From Paenibacillus gyeongsangnamensis (GTDB lineage Bacteria; Bacillota; Bacilli; Paenibacillales; NBRC-103111): a stretch of 64,000 nucleotides of DNA. Below the pieces are notes generated by a model. It was not told where the DNA came from. It made no database searches and saw only the letters and a program-made list of their open reading frames with translations. The stretch spans positions 124,001 through 188,000 of the forward strand of contig NZ_JAQAGZ010000017.1 of NCBI RefSeq assembly GCF_027533625.1, given 5' to 3'. Both the position numbers and the translations under genes were made by a program. Shown here in pieces: positions 43,074-52,281 of the stretch; within the stretch, counting starts at the first letter, position 1, and each line of letters opens with the position of its first letter.

Positions 43074-43685
43074 ATGAATCTTTTTGAAAAATGCCGGCAG
43101 GGTCAACAATTAGCTCCAGACTTTCACTGGAATAATGAACCTGAATCTTGGGGATTTGACGATGACGGCAAGCTAACGATAATCGCTCCTCCTTTAGCGG
43201 ATATCTTCTGCGATCCAAAGGGAGGAAGTTCGAGAAACTCGGCCCCTTACCTTTACACCATGCTCAACGGCGATTTTACAGTATCGACTCGAGTCGAAGC
43301 GGACATGATCGAAGATTTCGATTCCGCTTGTATCATGTTCTTGGTTGATGAAGAAAACTGGGCAAAGCTATGCTTTGAATTTCCAAATAAAATTCCGACT
43401 ATGGTAAGTGTAGTGACTAGGGGTACTTCGGATGACTGCAATTCAGAGAAAGTAAGCGAGAAGAAGCCTTACCTGAGAGCTTCCAGATTCGGGAATTGTT
43501 TCGCCTTCTTTTATTCATTAGATGGAAAATCGTGGACTCTGGTGAGGTATTTCCGTATGGAAGCTCCAGCAGAAATCAAGGTTGGAGTAGCAGCACAGTC
43601 ACCCATGGGCAACGGCTGCAGAACCTCCTTTGATTACTTCGAATATTCCCATGTACCGGTAACAAATTTGAGATCAGGGGAATGA
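43074..43685 (+). CDS. DUF1349-like concanavalin-fold protein
   Basis: 203 residues, no signal peptide. The sequence APYLYTMLNGDFTVSTRVEA, then CIMFLVDEENWAKLCFEF and FFYSLDGKSWTLVRYFRM fits the DUF1349 (YoaI-like) beta-sandwich family, which is common beside sugar-utilisation genes. It may bind carbohydrate or assist the preceding glycosidase-like protein. The ATG lies five bases after GGAGGTC, and the upstream stop is one base away, so the pair is co-translated. Last gene of the plus-strand operon. Confidence 0.8.
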   Translation: MNLFEKCRQGQQLAPDFHWNNEPESWGFDDDGKLTIIAPPLADIFCDPKGGSSRNSAPYLYTMLNGDFTVSTRVEADMIEDFDSACIMFLVDEENWAKLCFEFPNKIPTMVSVVTRGTSDDCNSEKVSEKKPYLRASRFGNCFAFFYSLDGKSWTLVRYFRMEAPAEIKVGVAAQSPMGNGCRTSFDYFEYSHVPVTNLRSGE

Positions 43686-43816
43686 ATAAGATTTTGCGTG
43701 ACAGCCTTTTCTCTAGGTTAAAGTTACTTATCGTATAATCGATGTCTTTGTTCTGGGCAAGATGCAAATCTATTATGGCTGAAGTGAACTCCGGCATTTG
43801 CTGTTTTCTGCCAAAT

Positions 43817-43856
43817 AAAAAAAATCTTCTCGGTCCGTTTTAGACACGAGAAGATT
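43817..43856 (-). terminator. Terminator of the nucleoside hydrolase operon
   Basis: AATCTTCTCG (43823-43832) and CGAGAAGATT (43847-43856) form a perfect stem. On the minus strand the left arm runs into an eight-base U-run (A-run at 43817-43824 on plus). It lies 31 bases after the nucleoside hydrolase stop and faces the plus-strand operon end. Confidence 0.8.
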
Positions 43857-43886
43857 CAGCATACAATCCGTCTATTTTTTGCCGAG

Positions 43887-44798
43887 CTAGGAGAGCTTCC
43901 CGAATAAATCTTTAAATATCTCGTCTCTATGAATATGGTTGACGTATCGAATGAAATGCCGGGATGAGTCAAAGCTCCAGCGGAAGTCCTCGGACAAGAT
44001 GGGGCTGTGAACGAGAGAACTGGGCAACCAGGCGGCGTTGTTCAAAAAAGCGATCGTCGAAATATCCCAGATCACGCGGGAGTAACCGAAGTGATCGTTG
44101 TGGCAATCCTTAAAGGTCGTGTACAAATACTCGCCGATCCCCCCCTTTTCCTTCACATAATCCCGAATCTCCGACAACGTTGTCTGCAAATGGGAGGACA
44201 CGCCCATGCAGGGAACCAAGATGAGCGGGACTCCGCTATCAAGTATGATTCGGGAAGCATGCAAATCCTGGGCAAGGTTAAATTCCTTCGTATTCGGCCA
44301 ATGCAGCGCATGCCCTCCTAACCACAGCACAACGATCTTATCTACGATGCGCGGCTCCATGAGAAGAGCCGAAGCCACATTGGTGATTGCGCCTATGGCC
44401 ACTACATACAAAGGGTCGTCTTCACCGGAAGCCATCGCTCTCTCCACCAGATTCCTCGCCGCTTCGCTTTCCACTGGAGTGTGCGCATCAATCAAATACG
44501 ATTCCGAGCCTTTATAAATTGGAATATCGTCGTTTCTTCCCATAATGGACAATATTTTTTCCAGCTCCAGGTAGCTCTTCTCCATTCCATCCTTAGGACT
44601 CGACGAGAGCGAATTGAAGAAGGGGGCGGCATAGAAGCCCTCAACCTGGATTTTCGCCTTGGACTGAAGCGCATAGACTACGGCGAATTGGTCGTCAATT
44701 TCGTTATAGGTATCCGTGTCCAATACAATTCTTACTTTTCCTTCAGGCGGGTTCAAACGACGGATCAGCTGTTCCTGCGGACATTTTGGAAATGGCAT
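43887..44798 (-). CDS. Inosine/uridine-preferring nucleoside hydrolase family protein
   Basis: 303 residues of the IunH family, which cleaves N-glycosidic bonds of ribonucleosides using a calcium ion. The N-terminal metal site is VRIVLDTDTYNEIDDQFAVV, a variant of the usual DTDxGxDD, with NE replacing the usual G-region residues. Later motifs are VVAIGAITNVASALLMEP, FNLAQDLHASRIILDSG and GYSRVIWDISTIAFLN. It is the last gene of the large LacI-led cluster with two transporters. A nucleoside or other N-glycoside substrate is suggested, but the variant metal loop leaves room for a different ligand. Confidence 0.88.
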   Translation of the reverse strand: MPFPKCPQEQLIRRLNPPEGKVRIVLDTDTYNEIDDQFAVVYALQSKAKIQVEGFYAAPFFNSLSSSPKDGMEKSYLELEKILSIMGRNDDIPIYKGSESYLIDAHTPVESEAARNLVERAMASGEDDPLYVVAIGAITNVASALLMEPRIVDKIVVLWLGGHALHWPNTKEFNLAQDLHASRIILDSGVPLILVPCMGVSSHLQTTLSEIRDYVKEKGGIGEYLYTTFKDCHNDHFGYSRVIWDISTIAFLNNAAWLPSSLVHSPILSEDFRWSFDSSRHFIRYVNHIHRDEIFKDLFGKLS

Positions 44799-44824
44799 AC
44801 GGATCGCTCCCTTTTCATGTAATG

Positions 44825-45667
44825 TTATTCCTTAACGCCTGTATTCGTAACGCCTTGGATGAAGAACCGCTGCAGCGGAAGCAGCAGAAGAATCGGAATG
44901 ATAAAGGCAATGACCGAAGCCGCAAACAATTCATTCCATATCGTGGCGTGCTCAGTCGAGAAATCGCTCATGGCGACTTGAATGACTTTGTACTGCTTCG
45001 ACCGGGTCGCAATCAGCGGCCACATGAACGATTCCCATTGGGAGATGAACAGCATGAGGGCGGCACTTACCGTAACGGGCTTGCTTAACGGCATAATGAT
45101 GGACGTATAAATTTTTACCCAGGATGCTCCGTCCATTCGTGCCGATTCGATCAAAGCATCGGGCAGATCGAGAAAAAATTGCCTGAACAGGAAAATGACC
45201 AGCCCATTGGCTACGGCAGGAACCACAATCCCATAATAAGTATCGATCCATCCAAGTTGATTCACAAGCCCGTACAAAGGAATGGCAATCACCTCGAACG
45301 GAATCATGAAGGTGATCAATACCAGACCGAACAGCACATGCTTTCCCGGGAAATGAAACTTGGCAAAAGCAAAGGCGGCCATCGAGCCGATCCACACACC
45401 GAACACAACAGTCATCAGGGCTACATAAAACGTGTTGAACAGAACGGTACCGAAATTACGCTCAGTAAAGAGGTGCTCATATGCTTCCATTGTAACGCCT
45501 GTTGGCAAAAAAGTCCTCCAGGTCACCGGCGATACGTATTTAAAGATGTCGTTCAGCGGCCTGATCGAAGAAACGATCGCAAATAACAGAGGGAACAAGA
45601 TAAGAAAGGCCACAACGATCTGTAAGAAATAAACAGCCGCATTCACCCGGCGCGATGCTCTTCCCAT
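44825..45667 (-). CDS. Sugar ABC transporter permease, MalG type (second transporter of cluster)
   Basis: 280 residues, about six helices beginning VNAAVYFLQIVVAFLILFPL. The EAA loop is variant: DALIESARMDGASWVKIY. The C-terminus PLQRFFIQGVTNTGVKE is typical for the family. It lies 26 bases before the nucleoside hydrolase gene and 14 bases after the MalF-type partner, so the three are one transcript. Confidence 0.93.
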   Translation of the reverse strand: MGRASRRVNAAVYFLQIVVAFLILFPLLFAIVSSIRPLNDIFKYVSPVTWRTFLPTGVTMEAYEHLFTERNFGTVLFNTFYVALMTVVFGVWIGSMAAFAFAKFHFPGKHVLFGLVLITFMIPFEVIAIPLYGLVNQLGWIDTYYGIVVPAVANGLVIFLFRQFFLDLPDALIESARMDGASWVKIYTSIIMPLSKPVTVSAALMLFISQWESFMWPLIATRSKQYKVIQVAMSDFSTEHATIWNELFAASVIAFIIPILLLLPLQRFFIQGVTNTGVKE

Positions 45668-45681
45668 ACCTCTTATTCCCC

Positions 45682-46524
45682 CTATACCTTGGATCGAAGC
45701 AATCGGAACTGGACCCCTATAATGATCAAGATAAGGATCAGCAGTAAAATGACGATCGCGGAAGCGCGCCCCGGATCCGAATAGACAAACGCGTTGTTAA
45801 AGCTTTCTTCCATCAATACATTCGTACTGTTCTCCGGTCCCCCCTTGGTTAAAATGTACATGGGCGCAAACAGTAAAAAATTGGCGACGGTGTCCGCAAC
45901 CGTAACGAAAGTGAGCGGGCGTTTCATCATAGGGAAGGTGACGTGTTTAAACCGGTCCCATTTCCCGGCCCCGTCGATACTCGCCGCCTCGTATAAGGAT
46001 GCCGGCACTTCCTGTAAACCGGCCAGCAAAAAAACAGCCCAATAGCCTACGCCTTTCCAGGTGGCAATGAGGATAATAACCCAGATCGCCTGATCCTTGC
46101 TTGTAAGAAAGGGCTGCTGGGGAAATCCCAATGCGATTAAGATGGAATTGATAACCCCCTGCTCCGGGTTCATCATAATATTCCATAAGATACACGCAAT
46201 AGGTAAAGAAACGGCAATCGGAATAAAGCAAATGCTGCGAAATGAGCGGATCCCTTTCAGCTTGGAGTTCAGCAATAATGCAAGCATAAACGCAAGTATA
46301 ATTTGAATCGGATTGATGAAAAGATTAAAGAAAACGGTGACATAGACGGAATTCCAAAACACCTTATCCGAGAATAAAGCGGCGTAATTGCTGAGGCCCA
46401 CGAAGGAATCCAGGCCGGCAATAAAGCCCGGTGCATAGAGGCTGTTCTTAAGTCCGAGCAAAATGGGATAAACCTTAAAGATGACCAATAGCGCGATAGC
46501 GGGGAACAAGAACAGATAGGGCAC
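45682..46524 (-). CDS. Sugar ABC transporter permease, MalF type (second transporter of cluster)
   Basis: 280 residues from GTG at 46524, about six helices. The EAA loop is LYEAASIDGAGKWDRFKH. The frame stays open upstream as RAIIRARY, and the strong GGGGAGGG site (about 46546-46553) is 20 bases from the GTG but only about 2-5 bases from ATC or ATT codons, so a rare ATT/ATC start with a normal charged N-terminus is possible. It follows the binding protein at 46561. Confidence 0.9.
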   Translation of the reverse strand: MPYLFLFPAIALLVIFKVYPILLGLKNSLYAPGFIAGLDSFVGLSNYAALFSDKVFWNSVYVTVFFNLFINPIQIILAFMLALLLNSKLKGIRSFRSICFIPIAVSLPIACILWNIMMNPEQGVINSILIALGFPQQPFLTSKDQAIWVIILIATWKGVGYWAVFLLAGLQEVPASLYEAASIDGAGKWDRFKHVTFPMMKRPLTFVTVADTVANFLLFAPMYILTKGGPENSTNVLMEESFNNAFVYSDPGRASAIVILLLILILIIIGVQFRLLRSKV

Positions 46525-46560
46525 ATATCTGGCTCTAATGATAGCCCTCCCCTTTCGGCG

Positions 46561-47913
46561 TTACTTCACTAATCTTTCGTATTTTTTCAACTGGCGATCC
46601 ATCTGGGCCGCTACGTCATCCAGCGCTTTTTTCGGATCGGTGCCGTTCTTGATATCGTCGTAAGCTTTGTTATACAGGGTTTCAAATTCCAGATAGCCGG
46701 GCGTCACCGGTCTCGGAACGGCCGTGTTTTGCGCCTCGTAAGCGGCTATACGGTAAATGTTGTTTGGAAATGCGTCGTAGCTCTTGTCTTCACTAATCAT
46801 TTTCAAAATATCGTTGTTGGCAGGAAGGTCATGATTTCCGTTAAACCAGATTTTGGATCCCTCCCCGAGGGTTAAGTAACGGATGAATTTAGCGGCCGCT
46901 TCTTTCTTCGTGGAAAATTTGCTGATTCCGACATGCCAGCTTCCCGTCGGCGTCGCTACCTTCTGTCCTTGGAAATAAGGATGAGGCGCGATGCCGTAGT
47001 TTAGCTTGGCCGCATTAAATTTCCCCGTATTCCAGGTTCCCCCGACGAACATGGCCACCTTGCCGCTTGCGAAGTAATCCCCCGACTCTTCGGCGGTAAT
47101 TTTCGGGCTCACCTTCCAGGTATTGTACAAATCATAATAAAACTTGGCCGCATGCAAGGATTTATCCGAATTAATAAAGCCCGTTGCCGTTATGCCGTTG
47201 TCGCTTAACGATTTGGCCCCCAAGCTTTCCGCGAGGGCCAGGACCTGATAAGCGCGGCCGATTTGCTCGAAGCTGAATCCGAACACATGCTGCCCGTCGC
47301 TATCGTACGTCAGCTGCTTGGCCTTATCGACCACCTGCTCCCATGTCCATCTTTGGTTGATATCGAAAGATGGAGGCGTGATTCCCTTTTTCTCAAAAAT
47401 ATCTTTATTGTAATACAGCACCTGCGACGAGGTATTCATCGGTGCCGCCATCAGCTGTTTCCCGTTATAGGTCCCGGCTTTGATGGAAGATTCGATCCAT
47501 TTGTTCTTCCAATCCTCTCCTTGAAGATAAGGCTCAAGAGCGTCCAGATAGCCTTTGGCAGAATAATTGGAAACGAGAGGCCCGTCGACGGTAACAATAT
47601 CATACTCTTTCGATTTGGAGCCGAGCTTGACTTCAATGGTTTCGAACAGCTGCCGGAAGGGATACATCTCCAGCTTTACTTTAATGCCGGGATTTTGCTT
47701 TTCAAAGCCGGCTATGACATCCGCCAGACCTCGTTTATCCCACTCCGACAGCGTAATCATCGTAATTTCGGTTGTTCCGACTTCCGCTTTCTTAGTGGAT
47801 GCCTCCGTACCCGCAGTAGAATCCTTGGAAGGGCTTGAAGCGGGTGGAGATGTGCAGCCCGAGAATGTGAGCAGCATTAGCGAAGCGACAAGAAGCGATA
47901 GCGGTTTTCTCAT
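46561..47913 (-). CDS. Extracellular solute-binding lipoprotein (second transporter of cluster)
   Basis: 450 residues. The lipoprotein signal ends LLTFSGC with Cys20, followed by a Ser/Pro/Thr-rich linker. The mature part has ITMITLSEWDKRGLADVIAG, QVLYYNKDIFEKKGITPPSF and KVAMFVGGTWNTGKFNAAKL. ATG at 47913 is seven bases from GGAGG; the ATG two codons earlier is too close. It follows the dehydrogenase gene and heads the second transporter block. Confidence 0.93.
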   Translation of the reverse strand: MRKPLSLLVASLMLLTFSGCTSPPASSPSKDSTAGTEASTKKAEVGTTEITMITLSEWDKRGLADVIAGFEKQNPGIKVKLEMYPFRQLFETIEVKLGSKSKEYDIVTVDGPLVSNYSAKGYLDALEPYLQGEDWKNKWIESSIKAGTYNGKQLMAAPMNTSSQVLYYNKDIFEKKGITPPSFDINQRWTWEQVVDKAKQLTYDSDGQHVFGFSFEQIGRAYQVLALAESLGAKSLSDNGITATGFINSDKSLHAAKFYYDLYNTWKVSPKITAEESGDYFASGKVAMFVGGTWNTGKFNAAKLNYGIAPHPYFQGQKVATPTGSWHVGISKFSTKKEAAAKFIRYLTLGEGSKIWFNGNHDLPANNDILKMISEDKSYDAFPNNIYRIAAYEAQNTAVPRPVTPGYLEFETLYNKAYDDIKNGTDPKKALDDVAAQMDRQLKKYERLVK

Positions 47914-47947
47914 GTCCATACCTCCCTTTTAGCCTCATTCTTACGGC

Positions 47948-49015
47948 TTATCTCAATACATCAATAATCTCTTGAAAGATGGAGAGATCCTCTTTGAAAT
48001 CCTCCGGCGTCGTTTTGGGCTTAAGACCGTTCGTCACCACATCATAAAAATATTCGATTTCATGGGTATAAGGATCTTTGAAGGTCGGCCGGATCACGGA
48101 TTCCAGGTAAGCATCGCCTTTGGTTTCGGATACGATCAGATGGGTCGGCAGGTGGCGGATATAGGGCGTATCGTATTGAACCTTGATGGATTTGGCGGGA
48201 GAATAGACTTCGATATGAGCATCAAACCGCCTTTGATTGTCTACGCCCGTCTCGAAGGTGGTATAAAAATCATCGTACTCGAGAATAGCGCTGATATAAC
48301 GCCCGCCGTTCCACTCCGCAGCCGCTTTGATGCGGTTCGGAACCCCGATGATTTCACGCATGGCGGAAATATCATGACTGCTGAGACCGCACAACAAGCG
48401 GTAAGCGGAGACAAGCTCGGGCGGCGCTTCTCCGATGGCTTCCGACACCATATTTTTTGCCCGCTTCAACCGATCTCGGATCGCTTCTTCAGGAATATCG
48501 TTGAAACGGAGAACGTTGCTGGATTGTTCGATAATGAGACGATTCTGACCGATAATATCGCGAACGCGGGCATACCGGATTTTCTCCAGGTTCTTAACCT
48601 CTTCTACGGCCCGGACATAAGCCGGGGCGAAGCGGCGCATATAGCCTACCATGACTTGAACCTTGGCTTCATCCCTGGCTTCGATGATGGCGTCCGCATC
48701 GGCTTGGTTTAACGCCATCGGCTTTTCAATAAGCACATGCTTCTTGTTTTTCAGCGCAGCTATGGCACATTCTGCATGGTATTCGTCGCTGTTGAGCACA
48801 AAGACGGCATCCAGATCCTGCTGGGCGGCAAGCTGGTGCGCATCCGTATACCGCTGATTTACGCCATAACGCTCTCCGATGGCTTCCAGCAGCTGCGGAG
48901 AGATATCGCATAGGGCCGCTATTTTATACTGCCCAGAGAGCATCTCCAGGATGGGCAAATGAATAATTTGCGCTACCTCGCCCAAGCCGACTACCCCAAT
49001 GTTCAAACGTTTCAT
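47948..49015 (-). CDS. Gfo/Idh/MocA-family dehydrogenase
   Basis: 355 residues, normal size. Rossmann motif NIGVVGLGEVAQIIHLPIL and signature LIEKPMALNQADADAI (near residue 93), then a second domain with LLCGLSSHDISAMREIIGVP (likely catalytic His). The ATG at 49015 follows AAAGGAGATG; a longer frame to 49048 lacks a ribosome site. It lies exactly between the two ABC transporter gene sets, suggesting that one dehydrogenase serves substrates delivered by both. Confidence 0.92.
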   Translation of the reverse strand: MKRLNIGVVGLGEVAQIIHLPILEMLSGQYKIAALCDISPQLLEAIGERYGVNQRYTDAHQLAAQQDLDAVFVLNSDEYHAECAIAALKNKKHVLIEKPMALNQADADAIIEARDEAKVQVMVGYMRRFAPAYVRAVEEVKNLEKIRYARVRDIIGQNRLIIEQSSNVLRFNDIPEEAIRDRLKRAKNMVSEAIGEAPPELVSAYRLLCGLSSHDISAMREIIGVPNRIKAAAEWNGGRYISAILEYDDFYTTFETGVDNQRRFDAHIEVYSPAKSIKVQYDTPYIRHLPTHLIVSETKGDAYLESVIRPTFKDPYTHEIEYFYDVVTNGLKPKTTPEDFKEDLSIFQEIIDVLR

Positions 49016-49051
49016 CGTTTCATCTCCTTTAATGAGTTTAACGGGCAAGCC

Positions 49052-49879
49052 TCAGCCTTTGACGGAACCGGCCACCGCTCCGTGAATCATATACTTTTGC
49101 ACGAAGAGGAAGATCACAAAGGTCGGCAGCAGGGCCATGGTGGCGGCTGCGCTAAGGCTTCCCCAGTCCGTCGCATACTGCTGCATGAACATTTGAATCC
49201 CTACGGGGATCGTCATGAGCTCGTTCTTTCTGAGGAATACGTTGGCGATCAAATATTCATTCCAAGAGAACAGGAACGAGAAGATGGCAACGGCCGCGAT
49301 GCCGGGACCCGATATAGGCAGAATGACTCGTACGAAGCTCTGGGACTTCGTGCATCCGTCGATCCATGCGGCCTCCTCCAAATCCTTGGGGATCGCATCG
49401 AAGAAGCCCTTATACATCCAGATGGCAAAGGGCAGATTCGCCGTGATGTACAGGATGCAAACCGCAAAATACGTATTGATCAGATCGAGCTTCCGGAACA
49501 TGATAAACAAGGGAATCAGCACGAGAATGAGCGGGAACATCTGCAGCAGCAACAGCGATTTGGAATACAGCGTAATGAATAGGGAACGGGCTCTGGACAG
49601 CGTGTACCCGGCAAAAGCTGCAATTACAATGCTCGTTCCCGTTCCGATGACCGCAACGATGATACTATTCTTGAAATACATCCAAAACTTGGCCCGGGTA
49701 TTTAAATAAATATAATTATCAAACGAGGGGTGCTTCGGCAAAATACTTTTACTCGATAAGATCTCGGATGTCGTTTTGAGTGAATTCAATATAACCATAA
49801 TGATGGGCAAATTGACCAAGATCACGATGATCAGTAGGGCAGCGAACAAGATCCATTTGCGCCAGCTCTTGCGTTTCAC
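49052..49879 (-). CDS. Sugar ABC transporter permease, MalG type (first transporter of cluster)
   Basis: 275 residues with about six helices, starting WRKWILFAALLIIVILVNLP. The EAA loop is LEEAAWIDGCTKSQSFVR. The start is GTG with a GGAGGGAGGGG site. The C-terminus KYMIHGAVAGSVKG is typical. It lies 17 bases after the MalF-type partner. Confidence 0.93.
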   Translation of the reverse strand: MKRKSWRKWILFAALLIIVILVNLPIIMVILNSLKTTSEILSSKSILPKHPSFDNYIYLNTRAKFWMYFKNSIIVAVIGTGTSIVIAAFAGYTLSRARSLFITLYSKSLLLLQMFPLILVLIPLFIMFRKLDLINTYFAVCILYITANLPFAIWMYKGFFDAIPKDLEEAAWIDGCTKSQSFVRVILPISGPGIAAVAIFSFLFSWNEYLIANVFLRKNELMTIPVGIQMFMQQYATDWGSLSAAATMALLPTFVIFLFVQKYMIHGAVAGSVKG

Positions 49880-49896
49880 TTTGGCCCCCTCCCTCC

Positions 49897-50778
49897 TTAT
49901 ACGTCCTGCTCTTTGTTCTGATTTTTCAAGAATAATGTGGCCAGCATCATAAGAATGATCAGCGCGATGATCGCCATGGCCGAACCGGTGCCTACGTCAT
50001 TTTTCGTAAAGGTATATTTATAAGCCAAAATAATTAAATTTTCGGTGGCATTGGCAGGTCCTCCCTGGGTTAACAGCCAAATCGTATCAAAATCGTTAAA
50101 CGACCAAATCGTCATCAGAATCCAGCATACGATCGATATCGACTTCAGCTGGGGAAGCGTAATATAAACGAACGATTTCCATCTTCCCGCGCCGTCAATG
50201 GCTGCCGATTCATAAAGAGCCGAATCGATGCTCTGCAGGCCCGCAAGACAGGATACCATCATGAACGGAAAGCTTCGCCAGATCTTGATCAAGCAGACCG
50301 TAAAGATGGCCCATTTCTCATTCGCCAGAAATAAGACAGGCTCCAGCCCCAGCCAGACAAGGAACGTATTGACCAGTCCCTCCTGCGCCCCCAGCATCCA
50401 ACGCCAGCTGATAATGGACACGATCGAGGGTACGATCCACGGCACCAGCAGCGCCACCCGGAAGAAACCTCTCCCCGGAAAATCCTTATTCAATAACACG
50501 GCGAGCCCCAGGCCAATGACGTAGCTGCCGATAACGGAGAAGAAAGCGAAGATGGCGCTAAAGACCAAGGAATGGCCAAAATCGGGCATCCCAAAAAGTC
50601 TTACATAGTTGGCGAGCCCCACGAAGGATCCTTGCTTCACCAGCGATCCGTCGCTCAAGCTGTAGAACAAGCCGGATAAAAAGGGGTAAAAATTGATCAG
50701 TACAATGAGGAGCAGAGACGGAAGCAAATAATAGATCGGCAGCAGGTCAACCTTCCGCTTCGTTTTGGAATTTTCCAT
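49897..50778 (-). CDS. Sugar ABC transporter permease, MalF type (first transporter of cluster)
   Basis: 293 residues, about six helices; helix 1 is LPIYYLLPSLLLIVLINFYP. The EAA loop is variant: ALYESAAIDGAGRWKSFV. C-terminal LFLKNQNKEQDV is short and charged. It starts 72 bases after the binding protein, behind AAAGGGGG. Confidence 0.93.
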   Translation of the reverse strand: MENSKTKRKVDLLPIYYLLPSLLLIVLINFYPFLSGLFYSLSDGSLVKQGSFVGLANYVRLFGMPDFGHSLVFSAIFAFFSVIGSYVIGLGLAVLLNKDFPGRGFFRVALLVPWIVPSIVSIISWRWMLGAQEGLVNTFLVWLGLEPVLFLANEKWAIFTVCLIKIWRSFPFMMVSCLAGLQSIDSALYESAAIDGAGRWKSFVYITLPQLKSISIVCWILMTIWSFNDFDTIWLLTQGGPANATENLIILAYKYTFTKNDVGTGSAMAIIALIILMMLATLFLKNQNKEQDV

Positions 50779-50850
50779 TTTGCAACAGTTTCCCCCTTTA
50801 GGGAGCAGAAGAGCGGCAAACAGCGGACCGCCCTTCTCCTTGATGAAAAA

Positions 50851-52176
50851 TCATTTTTCCTTCATGATGGACTTCATCGTTTTATCCGCTTTATCCATAA
50901 TCGACTTGGGATTCTTACCCAGCATAATTTCCTGGGTCATGGTCTGCATGACGCCTTCGCCTTCGATTTCATTGAGCTCCGGGAAGACGGCCGGATATGG
51001 ATAAGCCGTTGTCTTGCCGATCGGAATCCATTTCTCCAGAATTTCTTTTCGTTCCGGGTCGTTCGTAAAGTAAGGGTCTTCTGTAAACGTTTTCCTTACC
51101 GGCAGCTGAGTGACATGTCCTTTCAGCCACAGCGGTTTGTTATTATCGGACCACCATTTCAGGAACTCCTTCGCTTCCTTCGGATGCTTGGATTGCTTAT
51201 ACAGCATGATGTTATTGACCCAGAAAATCGTTCCTTTGTCGCCGTGCGGTCCCGTGAGCGGATCCATAAGGCCGATTTTGTCCTTGAGTTCAGGCAATTG
51301 AGCGGGGAAGCCCGGATTCTTAATAATGATGGCGGCATCGCCCTGCCCGAAGGACTTGGTTGCATCGTCGCCGGTAAATCCGGAGCCAGCCGGATTGATC
51401 GAACCGTCTTTGACCATGTCGGATAAGAACTGGATCGCTTCGGTGTTGCGTGCATTGGTAAAATCGATTTTCTTATCTTTGGTAAAAAGCCCGCCATTGT
51501 TGTTAAACATGAAAGAGAATACATAATGGGTCCCGCCGGTATCTCCCGGCATTACCATGCCGTATTTTCCGCCGCCGCTCAGTTTTTTGGCGACCGTCCG
51601 CAGTTCATCCCAGGTCTTCGGCGGCGTAACGCCCGCTTTCTCGAACAAATCCTTCCGGTAGTAAGGTACGCGGATATCGATGGCCCAAGGCAGAGATACG
51701 TAATGACCGTCATATTTCATCAGATCTGCCGTATTCGGTAAAAAATCATCAAGCTTTCCGTTCTTCTTCAGATCGTCGATCACATCGTCAATCGGTAAAA
51801 TCGCTCCCATTTGCGAAAATTGAAAAGCTTGGTATCCGGCACCGGTGCTGATATCGGGAGCCGTCCCCGCGGCGATCGCGGAAGTAAACGTTTGATACCA
51901 GTTGTTCCAGGGGGTGGATTGGTAATTTACTTTGATGTTCGGATGCTCCTTATTGAATTGGTCAACCAGCGCTTTGGCCGTATCGATGTATTCCGGGGGC
52001 CCCCATACCATATCCCAGAACTGCAGCTGGGCGGCAGCCTCATTGCCCGCGGGTGGATTGGATTTCGCGGCGGGCTGACCCGGATCGGCCTTCGGCGATG
52101 GCTGCCCTGAGTCCGAGCATCCCACAGCGGAAAGAACAAGAGCGGTCGTGAGGAGGACTAACTTCGTTGTCTTCAT
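50851..52176 (-). CDS. Extracellular solute-binding lipoprotein (first transporter of cluster)
   Basis: 441 residues. The signal ends LSAVGC with Cys20, then a Pro/Ala/Asn-rich linker. The mature part has LQFWDMVWGPPEYIDTAKAL, RVPYYRKDLFEKAGVTPPKT and SFGQGDAAIIIKNPGFPAQL. The C-terminus is KTMKSIMKEK. First structural gene after the LacI regulator, with a palindromic site TAAAAACGTTTTTA between them. The ligand is unknown; the downstream nucleoside hydrolase hints at an N-glycoside or nucleoside-like compound. Confidence 0.93.
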   Translation of the reverse strand: MKTTKLVLLTTALVLSAVGCSDSGQPSPKADPGQPAAKSNPPAGNEAAAQLQFWDMVWGPPEYIDTAKALVDQFNKEHPNIKVNYQSTPWNNWYQTFTSAIAAGTAPDISTGAGYQAFQFSQMGAILPIDDVIDDLKKNGKLDDFLPNTADLMKYDGHYVSLPWAIDIRVPYYRKDLFEKAGVTPPKTWDELRTVAKKLSGGGKYGMVMPGDTGGTHYVFSFMFNNNGGLFTKDKKIDFTNARNTEAIQFLSDMVKDGSINPAGSGFTGDDATKSFGQGDAAIIIKNPGFPAQLPELKDKIGLMDPLTGPHGDKGTIFWVNNIMLYKQSKHPKEAKEFLKWWSDNNKPLWLKGHVTQLPVRKTFTEDPYFTNDPERKEILEKWIPIGKTTAYPYPAVFPELNEIEGEGVMQTMTQEIMLGKNPKSIMDKADKTMKSIMKEK

Positions 52177-52230
52177 CCCTGCTCAACTCCTTTTAAATTC
52201 TTGTTAACCCTCTTAACTAAGTACAAAGAG

Positions 52231-52244
52231 TAAAAACGTTTTTA
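52231..52244. promoter_or_regulatory. Candidate LacI operator TAAAAACGTTTTTA
   Basis: A perfect 14-base palindrome with central CG, 55 bases upstream of the binding-protein start and downstream of the LacI gene. It has the AACGTT-type core usual for LacI-family sites and differs from the cre consensus at two positions. Confidence 0.65.
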
Positions 52245-52281
52245 TCCGTATTTGAAAAATTGATAGTCATCCCTCCACAGG

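Noticed and set aside
47972-48712. Plus-strand open frame opposite the second Gfo/Idh/MocA gene
   Set aside because: Fully antisense to a gene with all family motifs, with no start signal. The same applies to the long frames at 30963-31649 and 47263-47838.
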